This document shows, piece after piece, positions 1 to 4,667 of a stretch of 7,003 nucleotides of DNA. The DNA is from Psychrobacter sp. GTDB lineage: Bacteria; Pseudomonadota; Gammaproteobacteria; Pseudomonadales; Moraxellaceae. Within the stretch, counting starts at the first letter, position 1. Each line of letters begins with the position of its first letter. The position numbers and the translations under genes are program-made. The stretch lies in NCBI GenBank assembly GCA_020024075.1, contig JAHHUJ010000108.1, forward strand, positions 1 through 7,003, in the 5' to 3' direction. The notes under the pieces are model-generated. The model had not been told where the DNA came from. It worked only from the letters and a program-made list of their open reading frames with translations, and did not search any database.

Positions 1-398
1 TTATCATTTGATAATTTAAGCTTTTGCGCCGTTTGCGAGATGAGACTGGCTTGATGGGGCTGAAGCTCAATAAAGTCGACCCAACTTGCGCCGCGTGATA
101 ACGCCTCAAAACCTAAGACGCCACTGCCTGCACATAGGTCTAATACATGGGCGTCATGAAGCTCAAATTGGATCCAGTTAAACAGAGTCTCTCTTAATCG
201 ATCAGGGCTAGGTCGCAAGCCCTCAGCGTCTATAAAGGGGACTAGTTGACGGCGAAACTGACCGCCAATGATGCGAACTTGACCGGTTGCTTTAGCCTTG
301 CTTTTTTTGGAAGCATTACGAGAGTGTGAACCAGCAGACTTCGTTGTGGAGAGTTTTGCTACAGAAGCTTTGTGTGGACGGTTTCGTTTGGCGTTCAT
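1..398 (-). CDS. rsmD: 16S rRNA (guanine(966)-N2)-methyltransferase RsmD, N-terminal part
   Basis: RsmD uses S-adenosylmethionine to methylate N2 of G966 in 16S rRNA during 30S assembly in the cytoplasm. The visible part is 132 codons, starting at the ATG at 398-396 and running off the left edge. Residues 42-46 (RIIGG) and the signature RPSPDRLRETLFNW at 62-75 are typical of RsmD. Residues 85-99 (VLDLCAGSGVLGFEA) form the glycine-rich SAM-binding motif I, and E111 fits the acidic residue that holds the SAM ribose. The catalytic (D/N)PPF motif would lie beyond the edge. A Shine-Dalgarno-like AAAGG sits 8 bases before the ATG. Compared with E. coli RsmD, where RIIGG starts near residue 13, there is an extra basic, Ser/Lys-rich extension of about 30 residues. 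No other ATG occurs in the visible part. The gene lies 161 bases downstream of mrdA on the same strand, so it may be read from mrdA or from its own promoter. The family call is secure. Confidence 0.93.
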   Translation of the reverse strand, partial: MNAKRNRPHKASVAKLSTTKSAGSHSRNASKKSKAKATGQVRIIGGQFRRQLVPFIDAEGLRPSPDRLRETLFNWIQFELHDAHVLDLCAGSGVLGFEALSRGASWVDFIELQPHQASLISQTAQKLKLSND

Positions 399-406
399 TG
401 CCTTGA

Positions 407-462
407 CCTTTAAGTTTTAACCTTTAAATCTTAATGTTTAAATCCTGATCTTTAAATTAAAT
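407..462 (-). repeat. Four imperfect 14-base tandem repeats upstream of rsmD
   Basis: Four consecutive 14-base units start at 407, 421, 435 and 449, all sharing the core TTTAA. On the plus strand they read CCTTTAAGTTTTAA, CCTTTAAATCTTAA, TGTTTAAATCCTGA and TCTTTAAATTAAAT. On the rsmD-sense strand the two units nearest the gene each end in AAAGG, and the nearest one supplies the likely ribosome binding site. The units have diverged, so recent slippage is unlikely. The role is unknown; low-complexity AT-rich drift is an alternative explanation. Confidence 0.5.
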
Positions 463-559
463 ACAGTATACAGGTGCTTTTAGACACGCTTCGTTTTTAT
501 TAAAGCCTTATACCAATATGCCTTGAGCACTTTGAGTGACCTAAGTTAGTGCTTAGGGG

Positions 560-2548
560 TTAGGTCGCAGGTTTTGTTTCAGGCTTATTGGCCTCAGCTT
601 CTTTTGCCTGTTTTTCCAAAGCTTCTTTTGCCTCACGCTCAGCATCTAACTTCGCTTTGGCTGCAGCTTTTTCTGCTCTAATGATCTCTAACTCTTCTGC
701 ACTAGGAGGGTTGATAGGGTCATTGGGTCGACGCAGCATCCAGTAATCAAATAAGGCTCGGCCAATAGGCGCAGCTGTTGAGCTACCGCCGCCGCCGTTT
801 TCTACTAAGACAGCGACCGCAATCTGTGGGTCCTCAACAGGAGCAAAGCCTGTAAACCAAGCATGGTCCCAGTGGCGTTTGTCCAAGGCTGCCTTGTTGT
901 AGCTTTTACCTTGAGCAATGGATTTGACCTGAGCAGTCCCCGTTTTTCCGGCAATCCGGTAGCGGTTGGTATAGATGCCTCTACCTGTGCCTCGCTTTAC
1001 GGTCTCCTCCATAGCATCACGCATCTTTAACCAGTCAGCCTCAGTGCCATTGAAGTCAATGGTGCCGGTGGGCTTATCAATGGGATGCACCTCGGCTGCC
1101 CCCTCAGAGCGCTTCAGCATATGCGGGGTTAGCTTCTTGCCTAGGTTGGCGGTCATTGCTGTTGCATTGGCTACTTGTAATGGAGTGGCTAAGAAGTAGC
1201 CTTGACCAATACTGACTGAAATGGTCTCACCAGGTAGCCAAGCTTTGTTATAGGTGTCCATTTTCCATTGTGGTGATGGCATTACCCCTGACTTCTCGTT
1301 GGGCAAATCAATTCCTGTGCGGCTACCAAATCCGAAGCGAACCATCCAATCATGTAAGCGTTGAATGCCCATTTGGTACGATAGTTTATAATAGTAGGTA
1401 TCGACTGACATCACGATGGATTTGGTAAGATTGACCGTACCATGACCGCCTTTTTTCCAGTCGCGGAAGCGGTGACTATCCCCTGGTAAAGAAAAGTAGC
1501 CTGGGTCATAAATGGTGTCATCCCAGTCCATTAATCCATAATGAATTACACCCAGTCCTTCAAAAGGCTTAATGGTAGAGGCCGGAGGATACATCCCTTG
1601 CAAAGCACGGTTATAGAGAGGTTGATCAGGATCATCGCGTAGGGCGCCATAATCCTTGAACGAGATGCCTGAAATGAACGGGTTGGGGTCAAAGCTTGGG
1701 TTACTTACAAAAGCCAGTACATCTCCATTTTGAGGGTCAATGGCGACAATCGCTCCTCGGCGGCCGTTTAACTGTTCTTGAGCGATTTTTTGTAATCCAT
1801 AGTCTAAGCTCAAGTAGATGTCATTGCCTGGAATAGGGGGCGTACTTTCTAATTTACGTAAAATGTCGCCATGTACGTTAGTTTCCACCGCTTGATGTCC
1901 GGGTTGACCTAGCAATAAGTCCTCATAGTATTTTTCGATACCGATTTTGCCAATGAGATCTGTACCAGCATAGCGCTCTTTGTCGATTTCTTTAGATTCT
2001 TTGTCATTAATACGGCCCACATAGCCAATAACATGAGCGAACAGTTCATCATGAGGATAGCTGCGAGTAAGTTTACTTTGGATGCTTACCCCTTTAAAAA
2101 AGGGTTTACGCTCACTAAACTGAGCCATTTGTTGCTCATCAATACCAATTTTAATAGTTACTGGGTCATTTTTACTTTGCTCTATACGGGCTAAAATATC
2201 GACAACATCCTCATCGGTTAAGTCAAAGATAGGCATCAATAATTCAAGGGTACGCTTTGGGTCTTGTACCTCATCAGGGCTAAGCATGGCTGTAAATACT
2301 GGCTTGTTGTCCGCCAATAAATGACCATTTCTGTCATAAATGTAGCCGCGAGAAGGGGGGTCTGAGATTAGCTTAACCCGGTTGTTCTCCGCTTGAGTAG
2401 TATACTTTTCGTGAGAATATACTTGTAAATACCAATAGCGAGCCATTAATCCTGAGAAACCTAAGAATATAAATAACGCAGCAAACAAAATCCGGTTCAA
2501 AAAACTGCGATTTTCTTGGCGAATATCTGAAGAGATGGGTTGTTTCAT
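560..2548 (-). CDS. mrdA: Penicillin-binding protein 2 (peptidoglycan D,D-transpeptidase MrdA)
   Basis: PBP2 is the class B transpeptidase of the elongasome. It cross-links peptidoglycan stem peptides during cell elongation, works with the glycosyltransferase RodA, and is the target of mecillinam-type beta-lactams. The 662 residues show a short cytoplasmic N-terminus, one membrane anchor at about 20-37, a pedestal/dimerisation domain at about 60-235 (RGYIYDRNG at 67-75) and a periplasmic transpeptidase domain at about 260-605. The active-site motifs are complete: S324-T-I-K327, S381-V-D383 and K535-T-G537. Ala precedes the catalytic Ser, where E. coli PBP2 has Gly. After the domain ends (LFDYWMLRRP, 599-608) there is a charged Ala/Glu/Lys-rich tail to 662, probably helical. 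E. coli PBP2 is 633 residues. The ATG at 2548 gives the usual anchor spacing, but no clear Shine-Dalgarno precedes it. rodA, often the next gene, is absent: rsmD follows. An extended -10 promoter lies about 80 bases upstream. Confidence 0.97.
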   Translation of the reverse strand: MKQPISSDIRQENRSFLNRILFAALFIFLGFSGLMARYWYLQVYSHEKYTTQAENNRVKLISDPPSRGYIYDRNGHLLADNKPVFTAMLSPDEVQDPKRTLELLMPIFDLTDEDVVDILARIEQSKNDPVTIKIGIDEQQMAQFSERKPFFKGVSIQSKLTRSYPHDELFAHVIGYVGRINDKESKEIDKERYAGTDLIGKIGIEKYYEDLLLGQPGHQAVETNVHGDILRKLESTPPIPGNDIYLSLDYGLQKIAQEQLNGRRGAIVAIDPQNGDVLAFVSNPSFDPNPFISGISFKDYGALRDDPDQPLYNRALQGMYPPASTIKPFEGLGVIHYGLMDWDDTIYDPGYFSLPGDSHRFRDWKKGGHGTVNLTKSIVMSVDTYYYKLSYQMGIQRLHDWMVRFGFGSRTGIDLPNEKSGVMPSPQWKMDTYNKAWLPGETISVSIGQGYFLATPLQVANATAMTANLGKKLTPHMLKRSEGAAEVHPIDKPTGTIDFNGTEADWLKMRDAMEETVKRGTGRGIYTNRYRIAGKTGTAQVKSIAQGKSYNKAALDKRHWDHAWFTGFAPVEDPQIAVAVLVENGGGGSSTAAPIGRALFDYWMLRRPNDPINPPSAEELEIIRAEKAAAKAKLDAEREAKEALEKQAKEAEANKPETKPAT

Positions 2549-2629
2549 TAAATTTATATACTTAGCAGGATGAAAAAAGAAAATAGGGCTAGAGGGGGAG
2601 GTGGCTTGTCAAAGTGACCAGTAATAGTG

Positions 2630-2638
2630 ATTATATCA
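2630..2638 (-). promoter_or_regulatory. Extended -10 promoter of mrdA
   Basis: Read on the minus strand, bases 2638-2630 are TGATATAAT, a perfect match to the extended -10 consensus TGnTATAAT. No good -35 hexamer lies 16-18 bases further upstream, which is normal for extended -10 promoters. The predicted transcript would start near 2623 and have a leader of about 75 bases containing a C-rich tract. A TTGACA occurs downstream at 2612-2607 but has no good -10 partner. Confidence 0.6.
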
Positions 2639-2772
2639 TAACAAATCAAAGCTCATCCTATTGCCTAAAGTTTTTTAATGCTGGGAAAGCTATTGCAGTT
2701 TAGGCTCATATCAAGCTATTATCAGGTCTCACTAGGACAGGTGAGTTGATTTAACTAAATCTATAGCTGGTG

Positions 2773-2781
2773 TGTTAGAAT
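2773..2781 (+). promoter_or_regulatory. Extended -10 promoter of the DUF445 gene
   Basis: Bases 2773-2781 read TGTTAGAAT, matching TGnTATAAT with one mismatch. Transcription would begin near 2788, leaving a leader of under 20 bases before the ATG at 2806. No convincing -35 box is seen at the right spacing. The -10 is bracketed by a small dyad, GTGTG at 2770-2774 and CACAC at 2786-2790, which could be an operator or chance. Confidence 0.45.
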
Positions 2782-2805
2782 TTTGCACACTGACATTACA
2801 ATAAC

Positions 2806-4179
2806 ATGGAAATAGGTTCCTTTAACCTAAGTATAAGTGATATATCCTACATGCTTTCTTCTATCTGGCAAGTCTTAAGCGCGCACCCCGAATTTTTTGC
2901 AATGTTAACTATTCCATTTGTAACGGCATTTGTTACCTGGGCGCACGTTTGGATGGCTTTGAAAATGTTGTTTTATCCTATTAAGTTTTGGGGTATAAAA
3001 ATTCCAAACTTACCCTATGGCTGGAAGGGTATCGGCTGGCAAGGCATTGTACCGGCGAAAGCGGGTAAGATTTCTGGGGTTATTGTTGATCAGACATTAT
3101 CAAAGCTTGGGTCGCTTGATGAGTTCTTTAAGGCGATGGAGCCTGAAGAGATGGCCGACTTTATTACTAAAACCGTCGATGCCAATCTTGAGCATCTCAT
3201 TGATGAGATTATGAATGAGCGCTCCGCTACATTGTGGAGCAATCTACCTTATGCTTTAAAGCGCCGTATTTATAGTTATGCCCACGAACAGCTGCCCTCT
3301 ATTATGCGGGAGTTGGTGGTTGATTTAACTTATAATGTCGAAGAATTGGTCGATATGCGGCAGATGATCGTGCGTACCATGGAGAATGACCGTCGTTTGA
3401 TGGTCAATATGTTCTTAAAGGTGGGGCAAAAAGAAATTAACTTTATTTGGCATATTAGTGCGCTGATTGGGTTCCTCTTTGGTATTGTGCAAATGTTTAT
3501 TTATTTGCTGGTTCCTCAGCACTGGACGGTGCCTTTTTTTGCAGCGATTTGGGGCTTTTTAACCAACTGGATTGCTATTTGGATGGTGTTTAACCCAGTT
3601 GATCCCAAGCCAATCAAATATATTCGTCTGTTTAAGCGGGTAGAGGGCTTTCCCTTTATTGTGCCAGTGTTGCCAAAAATAGACACCTATAACTGGCAAG
3701 GGGGCTTTATGAAGCGTCAGCCAGAAGTTTCTGAAGTCTTTGCTGCGATTGTGGTGCAAGAGCTGGTAACGCTGGAGAACATCATGAATGAAATGATGTA
3801 TGGGCCAAAAGCGGCAGAAACTCGCAATCTAATGAAAAATCATTTGTATGGCATCCTAGAGTCTCCGGTAGTTAGCACTACGTTAAGATTAGGCTTAGGT
3901 AGACGTGAGTTTGGTCAATTAAAAAATACCATTATTGATAAGTCGATTGATGCCACTATGGTGCCCATTCGTGATCCTGATTTAAATAGAAGTCGAGCTG
4001 ATAAGATATATGGATTGTTCTGTGAGCGCATTAAGGCTTTAACTTCACACGAGTTCCAGAACTTATTACGTCCTGCCTTTAGAGAGGACGAAACGACCTT
4101 GATTATCCTAGGTGGTCTAACTGGCTTTTTGGCAGGTTGGCTACATTTAATTTTAGTATTTTTCCCAGTGAGTGGATAA
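2806..4179 (+). CDS. DUF445 family membrane protein of unknown function
   Basis: The 457-residue product looks like the DUF445 family, whose biochemical role is not established to my knowledge. Four hydrophobic segments are visible: about 31-56, 213-236, 241-263 and 432-454. Between the first and second lies a long soluble region rich in charged helices (about 85-210), and a second one spans about 265-430. Two family-like blocks occur, each a membrane helix ending in a short M-x-F-x-P element (ALKMLFYP at 51-58 and IWMVFNP at 258-264), followed by a WQG motif (78-80 and 297-299) and a V-x-Q-x-L helix. This suggests an internal duplication. There is no signal peptide or recognisable enzyme motif. 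The ATG at 2806 has no clear Shine-Dalgarno; the next in-frame ATG at 2851 is no better. The gene is divergent from mrdA, but no functional link is shown. A hairpin terminator lies 112 bases after the stop. The gene call is secure; the family call is made from remembered sequence patterns. Confidence 0.88.
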   Translation: MEIGSFNLSISDISYMLSSIWQVLSAHPEFFAMLTIPFVTAFVTWAHVWMALKMLFYPIKFWGIKIPNLPYGWKGIGWQGIVPAKAGKISGVIVDQTLSKLGSLDEFFKAMEPEEMADFITKTVDANLEHLIDEIMNERSATLWSNLPYALKRRIYSYAHEQLPSIMRELVVDLTYNVEELVDMRQMIVRTMENDRRLMVNMFLKVGQKEINFIWHISALIGFLFGIVQMFIYLLVPQHWTVPFFAAIWGFLTNWIAIWMVFNPVDPKPIKYIRLFKRVEGFPFIVPVLPKIDTYNWQGGFMKRQPEVSEVFAAIVVQELVTLENIMNEMMYGPKAAETRNLMKNHLYGILESPVVSTTLRLGLGRREFGQLKNTIIDKSIDATMVPIRDPDLNRSRADKIYGLFCERIKALTSHEFQNLLRPAFREDETTLIILGGLTGFLAGWLHLILVFFPVSG

Positions 4180-4190
4180 AGTGCTAAAAT
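4162..4190 (+). promoter_or_regulatory. Candidate promoter overlapping the end of the DUF445 gene
   Basis: A -35-like TTCCCA (4162-4167, 4 of 6 consensus bases) is followed after 17 bases by TAAAAT (4185-4190, 5 of 6) preceded by the extended -10 element TG-C (4182-4184). The stop codon of the DUF445 gene lies in the spacer. Transcription would start near 4196 and face no long gene before the terminator hairpin at 4292-4321. AT-rich DNA throws up such matches by chance, so support is moderate to low. Confidence 0.35.
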
Positions 4191-4195
4191 ACGCG

Positions 4196-4325
4196 ATTAG
4201 CTGAAGCTATCTATATGATCATCGACACTATACAATATAGCTATATATTAAATATGATATGGATATATCAACTGTGATGTGCAAGTTAAGGTAAAGCCAC
4301 TCTATAGTTTGAGTGGCTTTATTCG
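4196..4325 (+). ncRNA. Candidate small RNA of about 130 bases
   Basis: The segment runs from a predicted start site (promoter-like boxes at 4162-4190) to a strong intrinsic terminator, with no long gene inside. Its 5' part contains a perfect 12-base palindrome (4235-4246, ATATAGCTATAT) and a possible 6-bp stem AGCTAT/ATAGCT (4205-4210 with 4237-4242). It could also encode a 20-residue hydrophobic peptide from the ATG at 4215 to the TGA at 4275-4277, though that lacks a Shine-Dalgarno. I do not recognise any known RNA family. The alternative is that this is simply the 3' untranslated region of the DUF445 mRNA. Confidence 0.25.
4292..4323 (+). terminator. Intrinsic terminator downstream of the DUF445 gene
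   Basis: TAAAGCCACTC (4292-4302) pairs perfectly with GAGTGGCTTTA (4311-4321) across an 8-base loop, giving an 11-bp stem with a GC-rich core. The 3' arm ends in CTTTATT, so a short U-rich tail follows the GC pairs. The A/U flanks make it symmetrical and able to act in both directions. It ends either the DUF445 transcript or a separate small RNA, and insulates ccmF. Confidence 0.8.
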
Positions 4326-4398
4326 TCAAGAGATAGTAAAACCTTAATAGACAATAAATAGTATCTAATCAAAGCAAGCTTAAATTATAAGCGGTAAT

Positions 4399-4412
4399 AA
4401 GGTTATAACCTT
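4399..4412. promoter_or_regulatory. Perfect 14-base palindrome, possible operator
   Basis: AAGGTTATAACCTT is identical to its own reverse complement. It lies about 255 bases before ccmF and about 150 bases before its candidate promoter. Perfect dyads of this size suit a dimeric regulator, but the distance to the promoter is long. No regulator family is recognised from the site, and chance is possible in AT-rich DNA. Confidence 0.3.
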
Positions 4413-4426
4413 TCTATTTTTTTGGC

Positions 4427-4492
4427 CTTCTATTTTTGCAGGGGTTCTATCTGACAATGAAAGACCAAAATAATAAAAGAGCAAAATAGAAG
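4427..4492. repeat. AT-rich inverted repeat in the ccmF upstream region
   Basis: CTTCTATTTTTGC (4427-4439) and GCAAAATAGAAG (4481-4492) are inverted copies with a single-base bulge, separated by about 41 bases. A further direct copy of TTCTATTTTT lies at 4412-4421. The arms could form a long-looped hairpin. They do not resemble insertion sequence ends known to me, and no function is proposed. Confidence 0.4.
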
Positions 4493-4557
4493 TAAATAAT
4501 GATTTATCTACCAACTACGGTAAGGTGAAAATTAGATTTGAGTTTAGATCCTGTTAT

Positions 4558-4601
4558 TTGACAAAATAGGTTTTAATAAATATTTATACGCTTACTAGAA
4601 T
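4558..4601 (+). promoter_or_regulatory. Candidate promoter(s) of ccmF
   Basis: Two overlapping possibilities are seen. One pairs a perfect TTGACA (4558-4563) with a weak TATTTA (4581-4586) at 17-base spacing. The other pairs TTAATA (4573-4578) with TAGAAT (4596-4601), also at 17 bases and matching 4 of 6 and 5 of 6 consensus bases. Either gives a leader of about 60-75 bases before the ccmF ATG at 4668. Which one is used cannot be decided by eye. Confidence 0.45.
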
Positions 4602-4667
4602 AGGGGTTATCTTTAGTAACTCCTACCAAGCTTAAGCAACAGCATAGTAGTATTAGGGCGAGCGAAT

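Larger units (their letters stand above)
4326..4667 (+). other. Gene-free AT-rich region upstream of ccmF
   Basis: No convincing coding sequence of any size is seen in this stretch; the plus-strand ATG at 4457 opens only a 10-codon frame. It holds a small hairpin (GCTTA at 4378-4382 with TAAGC at 4388-4392), a 14-base perfect palindrome, an AT-rich inverted repeat and promoter-like boxes near ccmF, which are listed separately where supported. No tRNA, insertion sequence end or riboswitch is recognised. Confidence 0.6.

Noticed and set aside
459..475. SOS-type LexA box near TACAGTATACAGG
   Set aside because: The CTGT-N8-ACAG spacing is not met; only the short GTATAC core is palindromic.
465..493. 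Promoter for rsmD with a TATACT -10 (470-465 on the minus strand)
   Set aside because: No acceptable -35 at 16-18 bases and no correctly spaced TG element, so it was not listed as a feature.
526..553. Inverted repeat AGCACT/AGTGCT just after the mrdA stop as a terminator
   Set aside because: The stem is only 6 bp with a 16-base loop, and no T-run follows on the minus strand.
975..1199. Plus-strand open frame of 74 codons inside mrdA
   Set aside because: It lies fully opposite a clear, motif-complete gene, and its translation shows no recognisable domain.
3017..3759. Additional open frames within the DUF445 gene (3017-3214 plus, 3559-3759 minus)
   Set aside because: They overlap a full-length membrane protein gene in other frames and have no recognisable protein features.
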